Under the pieces are notes generated by a model. The model made no database searches. It saw only the letters and a program-made list of their open reading frames with translations, and had not been told where the DNA came from. 64,000 bases of DNA, taken from assembly GCF_900105335.1 (NCBI RefSeq), contig NZ_LT629770.1:372001-436000 (forward strand), written 5' to 3'. Of the stretch, positions 16,324-24,170 are shown piece after piece. The stretch is from Microbacterium paraoxydans. Its GTDB lineage: Bacteria > Actinomycetota > Actinomycetes > Actinomycetales > Microbacteriaceae. The stretch's first letter is position 1. Each line of letters opens with the position of its first letter. Both the position numbers and the translations under genes were made by a program.

Positions 16324-16493
16324 CCATCCGAGCAGCAGTCCTCTGCGACGAAACCGGATGCGACGCCGTCTACGCCAGCACCGAACGACTCGCACACTAC
16401 GAACTCATCGCCGAAGCCCACAACGACGGATGGGCATCAACTCTCTCAAACGGACGGTGGCGCAACCACTGCCCCGACCACGACAACAACTGA
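16320..16493 (+). CDS. Small zinc-binding-like phage protein (57 aa)
   Basis: It begins MTIRAAVLCDETGCDAVY and ends GRWRNHCPDHDNN. The C-x4-C ... C-x2-H pattern with a GW in between is typical of small actinophage zinc-finger proteins of unknown role. The GTG start overlaps the previous stop (16320-16323). An AAAGGAG site for the next gene follows its stop. Confidence 0.62.
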   Translation: MTIRAAVLCDETGCDAVYASTERLAHYELIAEAHNDGWASTLSNGRWRNHCPDHDNN

Positions 16494-16507
16494 CCAAAGG
16501 AGAAACC

Positions 16508-17134
16508 ATGGCACTCACCGAACTCGAGAACCAGATCGACGTCTACCGCGAACGAGCACAAACCATCAAGGACACCCTCAACACCGCGCTCGAGAAGACC
16601 CGCGCCGACAAGCGCATTACTCCCGTAGCCAAGCGGCAGGAGATCGCACGGCACTACCTCCACGCCAAGAAACAGCTCGACGCCATCCTCGACGAGGAAC
16701 GCGCGTTCACCGCGAAGCAGCGAGACGAAGTCCACCGAGGTGTTTTCGGCAAACGGGAGATGGGCCCCGAAGGTGTCATCGCCTACCGTGACGCGCAGGA
16801 TCGCGCTCTGCGACTCGGCGCCATGGATGGCGACCACGCCCTCGCCCTCGTCATCAACGCCCGTCACAGCGACGACGAAACGCTGGCGACCGCCATCCTG
16901 ACCCGGGCCCTCGAGTTCGGATGGGTCGATGTCGTCGCCGCATACAAAACGGACTACCCCGAACAGCGCGAGCGCCTCGAGGACCTCACGAACATCGATC
17001 GATGGACCGAGCAGCAGGAGAACGGCGGGTTCAACGGATACGGCGCCGCCTACTCCATCACCCCACCCAAAGAGGTGAGCGGTGGCATCAACGACGCCTC
17101 CATCCAGAAGATCGCAGCCGGCGACAACGCCTAA
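16508..17134 (+). CDS. Coiled-coil protein, tandem paralog A
   Basis: This 208-residue protein has a long helical N-terminal half (LENQIDVYRERAQTIKDTL, then RHYLHAKKQLDAILDEER) and a C-terminal domain with VIAYRDAQDRAL, ILTRALEFGWVDVVAAYK and FNGYGAAYSI. The same C-terminal pattern recurs in the next gene, so the two are paralogs. AAAGGAG precedes the ATG. No family is recognised; a phage structural or DNA-bound role is possible but unproven. Confidence 0.68.
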   Translation: MALTELENQIDVYRERAQTIKDTLNTALEKTRADKRITPVAKRQEIARHYLHAKKQLDAILDEERAFTAKQRDEVHRGVFGKREMGPEGVIAYRDAQDRALRLGAMDGDHALALVINARHSDDETLATAILTRALEFGWVDVVAAYKTDYPEQRERLEDLTNIDRWTEQQENGGFNGYGAAYSITPPKEVSGGINDASIQKIAAGDNA

Positions 17135-17147
17135 TCAAAGGAGAACC

Positions 17148-17732
17148 ATGAACATCACACTGCGCGACGGCGAAGGCGTCACTATTCGAGAGTCCGACAG
17201 CGAGCACCTCGTCGAAGTTGCCACCCGCATCAAGGAACTTCGCGACTCGAGCAAGGCCTCAGCCAAGGAACACAGCCGGGCCGTACAGAGCATCAACAAC
17301 GACCCCGGGCTCAGCGATCAGGGCAAGAAGGAACGCATCGACGCCCTCGAGAGCGACCGTGCCGCACAGCGCAAGACCGCCATCGCGACCGAGAAAGAGA
17401 TCATCAAGAACAAGATCAGCGAGATCGAACGGCGACTGGACGGATACGTCGGCTATACAAGCGACAACATCATGGCTTTCCGTGACGCGCAGGACCGAGC
17501 CGAGAACATCACGAGCCCCGAGAAGGCAGCAACCGTCATGGCCCGAGCGCTTCGAACCAACGACAGGACACTCGCGCACGCAGTCTTCCGTCGAGCAGTC
17601 GAGGAGCGATGGGATGACGCACGCCGCGCCTTCGCCAACGAGAACCCAACCGTCGCGCAGCTCGTCGGCGACATCCAGAAGCTCAACGCACTACACGAGA
17701 ACAGCTTCAACCGCGCCGTCGCATACATGTAA
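17148..17732 (+). CDS. Coiled-coil protein, tandem paralog B
   Basis: This 194-residue protein has a charged helical region (HLVEVATRIKELRDSSKASA, then KEIIKNKISEIERRLDGY) followed by IMAFRDAQDRAENI, VMARALRTNDRTLAHAVFRR and NSFNRAVAYM. These align with paralog A (AYRDAQDRA, TRALEFGW, FNGYGAAY). AAAGGAGAACC precedes the ATG at 17148. It ends the left operon; two hairpins follow. Confidence 0.68.
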   Translation: MNITLRDGEGVTIRESDSEHLVEVATRIKELRDSSKASAKEHSRAVQSINNDPGLSDQGKKERIDALESDRAAQRKTAIATEKEIIKNKISEIERRLDGYVGYTSDNIMAFRDAQDRAENITSPEKAATVMARALRTNDRTLAHAVFRRAVEERWDDARRAFANENPTVAQLVGDIQKLNALHENSFNRAVAYM

Positions 17733-17744
17733 ACACGCGAACGA

Positions 17745-17776
17745 AGAGGGCTCTACGCACACGCGTGGAGCCCTCT
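17745..17776. terminator. 14-bp hairpin after paralog B
   Basis: AGAGGGCTCTACGC pairs with GCGTGGAGCCCTCT (one G-T pair) around an ACAC loop, 13 bases after the stop. Confidence 0.7.
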
Positions 17777-17823
17777 CGCGCACCCACCCCATCCTCCCCC
17801 CTCAGCCTCCCCTGGGTTCGTCT

Positions 17824-17860
17824 CCGGGGCTTGGGATCCGCTCTCCCCGGCATTTTTTTT
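17824..17860 (+). terminator. Intrinsic terminator with T8
   Basis: CCGGGG (17824-17829) and CCCCGG (17845-17850) are followed by CA and eight Ts. Together with the hairpin at 17745 it closes the left operon before the phage structural fragment. Confidence 0.7.
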
Positions 17861-17922
17861 CCAAGGATCCCGAGCGCGACCTGGGTGGTGAGGATCTCTA
17901 TCTCGACGCTTTCGGAGGGCTG

Positions 17923-18199
17923 ATGGCGCAGAACGGACGTAGCGATGCACTTCGAAAGAGGCATCGAGCAAGAATCGCGAAGTCGAAGCCCGCATGTCAC
18001 ATCTGCGGGATGCCGATCGACTATTCGCTCAAGTATCCGGACCCCAAGTGCTTCGTCGTGGACCACCTCGTCCCCATCGCGAAGGGGGGTTCCGATGCGC
18101 TGGCCAACAAGAAGGCAGCGCATCACCCACGAATGCAACAGCAAGAAGCGAGCTCGAGACTATGCGCCGATCATTCGGCGTAGCGGTGCGCTCGATTAG
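17923..18199 (+). pseudogene. Frameshifted HNH endonuclease
   Basis: The frame from 17923 gives MAQNGRSDALRKRH, a CHICG zinc half-site, then VVDHLVPIAKGGSDALANKKAAH, all as in phage HNH nucleases. It then loses the motif and stops at 18183. The missing end (HECNSKKRARDYAPIIRRS) is in the +1 frame and stops at 18199. A four-base surplus around 18125-18130 would explain it: removing it restores AHHECNSKK, the expected HxxCN. Phage HNH nucleases usually sit by terminase genes and help packaging; none is present here. GGAGG precedes the start. Confidence 0.72.
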
Positions 18200-18213
18200 T
18201 GAAGGAGATTCAG

Positions 18214-18705
18214 GTGACTAGTGAACAGATTCAGAGTGAGCCGGCTGAGGTGCCGACTCCAGCGGATGTGGCGTCGCGGATTGCGCCTCGGAAGCTGACT
18301 CAGAAGCAGATCGACCGGGAGGTGACGCGCGCTTTGCGTGACGCTGAACCCGGTCTTAAGCCGGCGGACTACGACGAGGTGAAGGCGTCGGCTGAACGGG
18401 CTGATGTTCTGACTCGGAGGATCGCCGAGATGGAGAAGGAGGTTGCGGATGCGCGGCTTGAGTCGTTGCGCGTGTCCGTTGCTGCTCGTTTCGGGGTTTC
18501 TGACGAGGACAGGGATGTGCTGTTGACGGCTACTGATGAGGCGACGTTGGTGTTGCAGGCCGAACGGTTGGCGCGTTCGACAAAGCCGATGGGGAATGTG
18601 GCGCGGCGAGAGGGCGGCACGGTCCAGAAGTACAACAACCGGGCGGATCGCGAGATGCGCGAGTTCGTCAACGACTTGTTCGGTAACGACCCGTACGCGG
18701 TTTGA
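18214..18705 (+). CDS. Phage scaffold-like protein
   Basis: This 163-residue protein has a coiled-coil centre (RADVLTRRIAEMEKEVADAR) and then AARFGVSDEDRDVLLTATDE and LQAERLARSTK, followed by a C-terminal REFVNDLFGND. The phrase FGVSDEDRDxxLT...TLxxQAERLA is frequent in actinophage scaffolding or head-assembly proteins, but the place just ahead of a tail chaperone also fits a tail-assembly role. The GTG at 18214 is chosen because AAGGAG lies six bases upstream. Third codon positions are much richer in T than in genes left of 17.8 kb. Confidence 0.55.
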   Translation: MTSEQIQSEPAEVPTPADVASRIAPRKLTQKQIDREVTRALRDAEPGLKPADYDEVKASAERADVLTRRIAEMEKEVADARLESLRVSVAARFGVSDEDRDVLLTATDEATLVLQAERLARSTKPMGNVARREGGTVQKYNNRADREMREFVNDLFGNDPYAV

Positions 18706-18714
18706 GGAGAAGCG

Positions 18715-19185
18715 ATGACTGATATCAAGACGCTGATTGAGAAGCAGAAGCGTATGGCTGAGGAGCTGGTGGCTGAGGCTGAGGCGTATTACGAGAAGGT
18801 TGGGCCGGTTGAGGTTGAGACGGTGTTCGGTGATAGGCCGGCGACGTTCCGGGTGCCGTTCATGCATCCGAGTGAGTTCAGTGAGCTCGCTGACCGGTTT
18901 GCGCCTCGCCCGGGTGTGGCGGTGGATATGCCGTTGTGGTTCAACCTCGATGCCGTGGCACGGAACTATCCGGGGGTGACGCTCGTCATTGATGGCGAGG
19001 TTGATGACTTGTTCCGCGTGCGGGAGAAGCAGGCGGTGTATGTGTGGCCGGAGCTGTACCCGCAGATGCCGCCGGAGGATCAGAAGGAGTTCCGGATGGC
19101 GGTGTGGGGCCTGAATGTGTGGGAGCCGCAGCAGCGGCGTGAGGCGCTGTTGGCCCGCAAGAAGGAGGAGGCCGCTGATGCCTGA
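18715..19185 (+). CDS. Phage tail assembly chaperone-like protein
   Basis: This 156-residue protein contains ATFRVPFMHPSEFSELADRF, RPGVAVDMPLWFNLDAVARN and RMAVWGLNVWEPQQRRE, a pattern seen in actinophage tail-assembly chaperones, which sit directly ahead of the tape measure gene, as here. It would coat the tape measure protein during tail assembly. It overlaps the tape measure gene by eight bases. No slippery site that would make the usual frameshifted longer form is evident. Confidence 0.7.
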   Translation: MTDIKTLIEKQKRMAEELVAEAEAYYEKVGPVEVETVFGDRPATFRVPFMHPSEFSELADRFAPRPGVAVDMPLWFNLDAVARNYPGVTLVIDGEVDDLFRVREKQAVYVWPELYPQMPPEDQKEFRMAVWGLNVWEPQQRREALLARKKEEAADA

Positions 19186-21898
19186 GCGGGTGGTGAAGGT
19201 CCGTCTTTCTGCGGTGGTTTCGGACTTTGAGAAGAAGATGCTCGACGCGGCGAATGCGACCGCGACGGTGGGCACTGAGGCGGAGAAGCTGGCGCAGAAG
19301 AAGCAGGCGTTCAATCAGCTTGGGGCTGCTGGGGTGGCGATGGGGGCGGTGTTGTCTGCTGGTCTGGCGGTCGCGGTGAAGGCGTCGATGGATTTCGATG
19401 CTCAGATGTCGAATGTGCAGGCGGCGACGCATGAGACCGCGGCGAACATGGATCTGTTGCGGCAGGCGGCCTTGGATGCCGGCGAGTCGACGGTGTTCTC
19501 GGCTACGGAGTCGGCTCAGGCGATCGAGGAGCTTGCGAAGGCGGGTGTGTCGACGAAGGACATCCTCGGCGGAGGCCTGGCGGGTGCTCTGGATCTGGCG
19601 GCTGCCGGTGGTTTGGATGTTGCGACCGCCGCTGGCATCGCGGCGACTTCGTTGCAGCAGTTCAAGCTTGAGGGTTCGGACATGTCGCATGTTGCGGACC
19701 TTTTGGCCGCGGGCGCCGGCAAGGCGATGGGCGACGTCTCTGATCTGTCGCAGGCGTTGAACCAGTCGGCGCTTGTCGCGAAGCAGACGGGTCTCTCGAT
19801 TGAGGAGACGACCGCGGGCCTGGCCGCGTTCGCTTCGGCCGGTCTTCTCGGTTCTGACGCTGGTACGTCGTTCAAGACGATGTTGCAGGCGCTGAATCCG
19901 ACGTCTGCGCAGGCGGCAACTCTGATGGAGAAGTACAACTTGCAGGCGTACGACGCTCAGGGGAACTTCGTTGGCCTGTCGGAGTACGCGGGCCGGCTCA
20001 AGGAGGGCCTGTCGGGGTTGTCGACGGAGCAGCAGAACGCGACTCTCAAGACGATCTTCGGTGCTGACGCTGTGCGTGCCGCGACGGTCCTGTACCAGCA
20101 GGGCGCCGAGGGCATCGAGAAGTGGACTGATGAGGTCAACGACCAGGGCTACGCGGCCTCCACGGCGGCTATGCGGCTCGACAACCTCAAGGGCGACGTG
20201 GAAGCCCTCGGGGGCGCTTTTGAGACCGCTCTGATCGATACAGGGTCGACCGCGAATGACACTCTGCGGACGATGGTGCAGGCGCTTACCGGCCTGATCG
20301 GCATGTACAACGACCTGCCGGAGCCGGTACAGGCGTCGGTGATGGCTCTGGGTGGGGCTGCGGCTGCTGTGGCCCTTACGGGCGGGGCGGCTTTCTTGGC
20401 TGTTCCGAAGTGGTTGGAATTCAAGGCGACGGTGGAGGCTTCTACCTGGACGATGAAGGGCATTGGTCTGACGGCCGGCGCCGCGGGTCTCGCTCTCGGT
20501 GGGTTGTTCCTCATCGTGGGTGAGCTTGCCTCCCAGCATCAGAAGGCGCAGGCGCGAGCTCAGGCGTACGCGGACTCGATCGAGGACGGCACGAACAAGC
20601 TGTCCGATGCTGCACGCTCCACCGCGATCGACGAGTTGCAGAAGGGCGGCGAGCTGCTGACGTTCAACTGGCAGTCTGCCTTTGACGCGGCGGAGAAGCT
20701 GGGCGTGGGGGCCGATGTGGTCACGGATGCGGCGTTGAAGAACGCGGATGCGGTAGACGAGCTCAGCACCTATTACGACGCTCTGAACGGCGACCAGGAG
20801 GCGTTCAACCGTATCCAGGAGGAGACCGGGATGAACGCGTACGAGACCCGTGCTGCGCTCGAGGCGATGATCGGCGGGATTCAGAAGCAGAACGGTGCAA
20901 TCGATGAAGCCATCCGGTTGAAGGGGCAGGAGGCGGAGGCAACTTCGACGTCACAGGCCCAGTCTGAGAGTGCTGCGGATACGTACCTTGCGCAGGTCGA
21001 CGCGGTGGAAGCGCTCGAGAGCCAGTTGACTCAGTTGATCGACACGATCAACGCCGCGAACGGTGTTGGTCAGGATGCAGTGACCTCGAATGTTCGGTAT
21101 CAGGAGACGCTTGCAGCGGTGAATCAGGCGATTGCTGATGGTTCGCGTGGCCTGGATATCTCGACTGAGGCCGGTCGGGCGAACATGGACATGCTTGTCG
21201 GGCTTGCATCTGATGCGCAGGCGGCGGCGGGTGCGCAGTTCGAGCTAGATGGATCGACTAAGGGTTACACGGATCGCATGCGCGCAGGCCGGGAGGCTTT
21301 GATCAACTCGGCTATCCAGATGGGTGCCACGAGGAGTCAGGCGGAAGCTCTGGCGGACAAGATCTATGCGATTCCAACGGAGCGGCAGATCAAGGTTCTG
21401 GCTAACACGTCTCAGGCGCACGCGAGCTTGAATGGGATTCTGGGTCGGTTGAATGAGGCGGTTCGTACGCACTTCAACATCCCGGTCTCGACGGTCGGCG
21501 TGGGCACGGTACTCAAGACGCCAGGTATGTCGTCTGGTGGTCCGGTTCATGGCCGTGGTCCGAAGGGCAAGGACTCTGAGCTCCGGATGCTCGCGCCTGG
21601 TGAGCATGTCATCCCTGCTGATGAGGTCGATGCGGCGGGCGGGCACTCCGTGATCGAGGAGTGGAGGGCGACCCTTACTGCTGGACCCAGTGTGTCCGAG
21701 CAGCAGCCCTACTGGGTTGCTTCGCAGGCACCTGTCGTCGTCCAATCAGCAGCGGCTCAGGCCATCTCCCTTGATGGCTTGGCGATTTCGGGAAGGTTGG
21801 AGATCGGTGGGGACGGGCTCGCTCAAATCGTGGACGGACGTATCCATCGAGCCTCGACCGCTAACCGCGTCACGCTTGAGAACGGATGGAGGAACTAG
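19178..21898 (+). CDS. Phage tape measure protein
   Basis: This 906-residue protein sets tail length in siphophages. It shows the N-terminal coiled coil (DFEKKMLDAANATATVG), hydrophobic segments near residues 50-70 and 390-415, and the conserved tail-fibre-like TMP core (FDAQMSNVQAATHETAANMD, ESTVFSATESAQAIEELAKAG). The C-terminal SSGGPVHGRGPKGKDSELRML then APGEHVIPADEV is typical of TMP ends. By the usual 0.15 nm per residue it would specify a tail of about 135 nm. AAGGAGGAG precedes the ATG at 19178. No other tail gene follows apart from a 51-residue frame. Confidence 0.93.
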   Translation: MPERVVKVRLSAVVSDFEKKMLDAANATATVGTEAEKLAQKKQAFNQLGAAGVAMGAVLSAGLAVAVKASMDFDAQMSNVQAATHETAANMDLLRQAALDAGESTVFSATESAQAIEELAKAGVSTKDILGGGLAGALDLAAAGGLDVATAAGIAATSLQQFKLEGSDMSHVADLLAAGAGKAMGDVSDLSQALNQSALVAKQTGLSIEETTAGLAAFASAGLLGSDAGTSFKTMLQALNPTSAQAATLMEKYNLQAYDAQGNFVGLSEYAGRLKEGLSGLSTEQQNATLKTIFGADAVRAATVLYQQGAEGIEKWTDEVNDQGYAASTAAMRLDNLKGDVEALGGAFETALIDTGSTANDTLRTMVQALTGLIGMYNDLPEPVQASVMALGGAAAAVALTGGAAFLAVPKWLEFKATVEASTWTMKGIGLTAGAAGLALGGLFLIVGELASQHQKAQARAQAYADSIEDGTNKLSDAARSTAIDELQKGGELLTFNWQSAFDAAEKLGVGADVVTDAALKNADAVDELSTYYDALNGDQEAFNRIQEETGMNAYETRAALEAMIGGIQKQNGAIDEAIRLKGQEAEATSTSQAQSESAADTYLAQVDAVEALESQLTQLIDTINAANGVGQDAVTSNVRYQETLAAVNQAIADGSRGLDISTEAGRANMDMLVGLASDAQAAAGAQFELDGSTKGYTDRMRAGREALINSAIQMGATRSQAEALADKIYAIPTERQIKVLANTSQAHASLNGILGRLNEAVRTHFNIPVSTVGVGTVLKTPGMSSGGPVHGRGPKGKDSELRMLAPGEHVIPADEVDAAGGHSVIEEWRATLTAGPSVSEQQPYWVASQAPVVVQSAAAQAISLDGLAISGRLEIGGDGLAQIVDGRIHRASTANRVTLENGWRN

Positions 21899-22053
21899 TG
21901 GCGATGACCGACCCAGCGCTCCTCAATCGGTTCCTCACGCACTATCGCGACCGTGAGATCGCGTGGATCATGTGGAACTACTACCTGCAGTCCGGTCGCG
22001 GACGCGCACTACGCCCACCAGTCGACAAGTTGTTCGCGTGGATCGGCGAGTAG
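21898..22053 (+). CDS. Small protein after the tape measure gene (51 aa)
   Basis: It begins MAMTDPALLNRFLTHYRDR and ends DKLFAWIGE; it is Trp-rich (IAWIMWNYYLQ). The GTG overlaps the tape measure stop by one base; an ATG at 21904 is an alternative. It is unrecognised, and the last gene of the phage fragment before a hairpin. Confidence 0.55.
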   Translation: MAMTDPALLNRFLTHYRDREIAWIMWNYYLQSGRGRALRPPVDKLFAWIGE

Positions 22054-22106
22054 CGGCCGTGCCGGTCACGTCTCGCGGTTCGCGCGTTGGCTAACCGTGG
22101 AAGCTG

Positions 22107-22142
22107 AACACCCCCACCCAACTAGTGTCGGGTGGGGGTGTT
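22107..22142. terminator. 13-bp hairpin ending the phage fragment
   Basis: AACACCCCCACCC (22107-22119) pairs perfectly with GGGTGGGGGTGTT (22130-22142). There is no U-tract. The rest of 22054-22394 holds only a doubtful 32-codon minus-strand frame. Confidence 0.75.
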
Positions 22143-22160
22143 ACCTGGTTGCGAGATGCG

Positions 22161-22259
22161 TCAGCACGGTTCGTCAGCGAGCTGTTCGTGCTCCTCGTAT
22201 CCCATCTCTTCGTCCATCGCGCGCTCCGCCTCGAACGCGAGTTCCGACTGTCGACTCAT
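22161..22259 (-). CDS. Possible very small acidic protein (32 aa)
   Basis: It reads MSRQSELAFEAERAMDEE and ends HEQLADEPC. It is acidic, with no family. It is listed because the codon pattern looks protein-like and the region is otherwise empty; the ribosome binding site is weak. Confidence 0.28.
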   Translation of the reverse strand: MSRQSELAFEAERAMDEEMGYEEHEQLADEPC

Positions 22260-22394
22260 GACTTCCCATTTCTTCAGTTTGCCCGACCCCAGTGACCGAG
22301 GGTTGAAGTCTAAATCCTCCTGGCCCAGCGAAATGGGGCAACCCGCCTTTCAGGGGCCCCCGAGGCGCCGATCGTAACCACTACGGTTGCGCGC

Positions 22395-22733
22395 ATGGAT
22401 CTCAGCTTCTTCATGACCTATATGGGCGCCCTCGCTTCATTCCTTGCGATCGGCGCGATGGTGACTCACCTCCTGCTCAGCAAGGAAATCCTGCCCGCAG
22501 GAACAATGCTCGAAGCTGCGCAATGGACCCTAGCGGTCCTTTCACTCGTCGCCGCGATCGTATCGATCATCGACACCATGGTCGAGGCGGTCGGTCCAGC
22601 CGAAGACGCAGTCGGTCCGTCCATCAGCGGGATCGTCCTGTTCGTCGTGCTGACGGTGCTAGGCATGGCCGCGATAGTCCTCGCTGGGGTGGCATACGAC
22701 GCGCACAAGAGGCGCAAAATGCAAGCCGAGTAA
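22395..22733 (+). CDS. Small membrane protein of the element
   Basis: This 112-residue protein has three hydrophobic helices (LASFLAIGAMVTHLLL, LAVLSLVAAIVSIIDT, IVLFVVLTVLGMAAIVLAG) and a basic tail (AHKRRKMQAE). The layout could fit a holin, but no endolysin is present and the first charged segment is unusual. A TACGGT box ends seven bases before the ATG, so it may be leaderless. The function is unknown. Confidence 0.62.
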   Translation: MDLSFFMTYMGALASFLAIGAMVTHLLLSKEILPAGTMLEAAQWTLAVLSLVAAIVSIIDTMVEAVGPAEDAVGPSISGIVLFVVLTVLGMAAIVLAGVAYDAHKRRKMQAE

Positions 22734-22853
22734 TCACTGACGGCGGCCCTCGAGGGTCTGGATACGCAGGTCCATCGTCGCAATAATTCGGGCTTGCGCC
22801 TCAGCAAGCGCCAGCAACGTAACCCCGAAAGAGCACCGGAGTGAATGAAGTCC

Positions 22854-23186
22854 TTAGACGACACCCGGCAAGTGCTCAACCGCTCCCGTGTTGGCGGGCT
22901 CGGGCACAAGGTACAGGCCGGTGGGCGCGTTGGCCGTGTAGGCGAGAGCATCAACCCATGCGCGGTTGATAGCAGGCTGACGGCTCCCCGCATACTTGAA
23001 AACAAGAGACGAACCAGCGTGGACCCACACCGTCGTGCGACCACCCCCGATGCTCGAATCGTCCTTCCACGTGAACGCAAACGGCTCACCACGTCGGAGC
23101 TTCGCCGTCATGACGAGCTGGATATGCGTGAGCGCACGGTCCTCGATCTCAGTCTTCGGTCCGCCGTCATATATGAACTTGCCCAT
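22854..23186 (-). CDS. DUF7882-family protein, element copy 1
   Basis: This protein of about 110 residues (MGKFIYDGGPKTEIEDRAL) closely matches the host copy at 9575-9904. The two share LRRGEPF, SIGGGR, HAGSS, FKY and RAWVDALAYTAN and look about 80% identical; only the last 12 residues differ fully. The start at 23186 is ATG; a GTG lies directly before it. The function is unknown. Its closeness to a host gene next to attL suggests recruitment from, or functional mimicry of, the host protein. Confidence 0.82.
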   Translation of the reverse strand: MGKFIYDGGPKTEIEDRALTHIQLVMTAKLRRGEPFAFTWKDDSSIGGGRTTVWVHAGSSLVFKYAGSRQPAINRAWVDALAYTANAPTGLYLVPEPANTGAVEHLPGVV

Positions 23187-23296
23187 CACGGGTTCCTATC
23201 GCTCGTGGTGATACCCACAATCCCACCTAACAGCACGGACGGACACCCCACTTTCGTCTACCTCCCCCCGCAGAACGGCAAGAGATAACGGCGAGA

Positions 23297-23617
23297 TCAG
23301 ACCCAGTTGTCTCCCGGATAGTCGTCGTACCAGTCTTGAGCGGCACCGGTCTCAGAACCAGGCGCCTCCCCGACAGAGTGTTCGACGCTGACCACGACTC
23401 GCGTATAACGGGTGACAAGCACGCTCAGCGTCTCGAACCGCGAAGCGAAAGTCACGAACCCGGACTCCCCGTGCGAGGCCGACTCGATGCGGCCCATCAG
23501 ATCACCGACGTCGCAGTCCTCCGCCAGGATGAACGTCTCTCGGTCGATGCTGATTCGTGTAGTGGGGGTCATGACAATCTTGTGCATCGTTTGTAGCCGG
23601 CTCATCGGGACACGCAC
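23297..23617 (-). CDS. Hypothetical protein beside DUF7882 genes
   Basis: This protein has up to 106 residues. The core starts MTPTTRISIDRETFILAEDC, with GDLMGRIESASHGESGFVTF and a strand-rich SVLVTRYTRVVVSVE, ending in acidic and aromatic residues (QDWYDDYPGDNWV). A GTG at 23617 has GGAG upstream; ATGs at 23584 and 23572 are alternatives, so the start is uncertain. It lies between two DUF7882 genes and could act with them. Confidence 0.58.
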   Translation of the reverse strand: MRVPMSRLQTMHKIVMTPTTRISIDRETFILAEDCDVGDLMGRIESASHGESGFVTFASRFETLSVLVTRYTRVVVSVEHSVGEAPGSETGAAQDWYDDYPGDNWV

Positions 23618-23728
23618 GCGTGTGCTCCGCTCAGACTACGCACGACTCGCCCCGCGTCATGGGGCATTGCGCATCTGCCTCATGTGTGAGACCGACATGC
23701 GTAGACCGTCGACCCGTAGAGTGAACCC

Positions 23729-24076
23729 ATGGGAACGATCCAGTACGGCGACAGCAGCGAGATCCACATCGAAGACCGAGCTCTCGCGCACCTCAAGGTC
23801 GCGATCGCGACCAAGCTGCGCCGCAACGAGAGCTTCACCCTTTCCTGGAAGCACCCAGAGGGCGATGCCCCCGGTCGGTCCACGATCTGGCTTCACCCGT
23901 CCATCCCCCTGCGTTTCACGTTCGAGACACCGGAGAACCCGCAGCTCAACGCGAAGTGGGTTCAGACGCTCATGATGGAAGCCAGCTCCTCCGGCGGTAT
24001 CACCCTCGTGGACGAGGTCGTTGACACCCCCGTGGAAATCGATGCTTCCGCCCTGGCCGACCTAGGGGCAGAATAG
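23729..24076 (+). CDS. DUF7882-family protein, divergent element copy 2
   Basis: This 115-residue protein reads MGTIQYGDSSEIHIEDRALA, with TKLRRNESFTLSWK, STIWLHPSIPLRFTF and KWVQTLMMEASSSGGITLV. It follows the same pattern as the other two copies but at about one-third identity. The tail is acidic. TAGAGT ends six bases before the ATG, so a leaderless message is likely. The function is unknown. Confidence 0.78.
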   Translation: MGTIQYGDSSEIHIEDRALAHLKVAIATKLRRNESFTLSWKHPEGDAPGRSTIWLHPSIPLRFTFETPENPQLNAKWVQTLMMEASSSGGITLVDEVVDTPVEIDASALADLGAE

Positions 24077-24129
24077 GCGGCACCGGGGAGGGGAGCGCGC
24101 GCCCATCTTGCGGCGCAGCTCGCTCGGTT

Positions 24130-24162
24130 GATCCCCTTCCCGCCCTCCGCGGGGAGGGGATC
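24130..24162. terminator. GATCCCC/GGGGATC hairpin
   Basis: GATCCCC at 24130-24136 pairs with GGGGATC at 24156-24162. A similar hairpin lies at 24630-24663, so the two flank the minus-strand gene between them. Confidence 0.5.
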
Positions 24163-24170
24163 ATCTCTTC

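Noticed and set aside
22395..22733. Holin.
   Set aside because: Three helices and a basic tail would fit, but there is no endolysin nearby and no holin motif; left as an unknown membrane protein.
22738..22820. A short minus-strand frame encoding ...MDLRIQTLEGRRQ.
   Set aside because: No ATG or GTG start, only a TTG without a ribosome binding site, about 27 codons; too weak.
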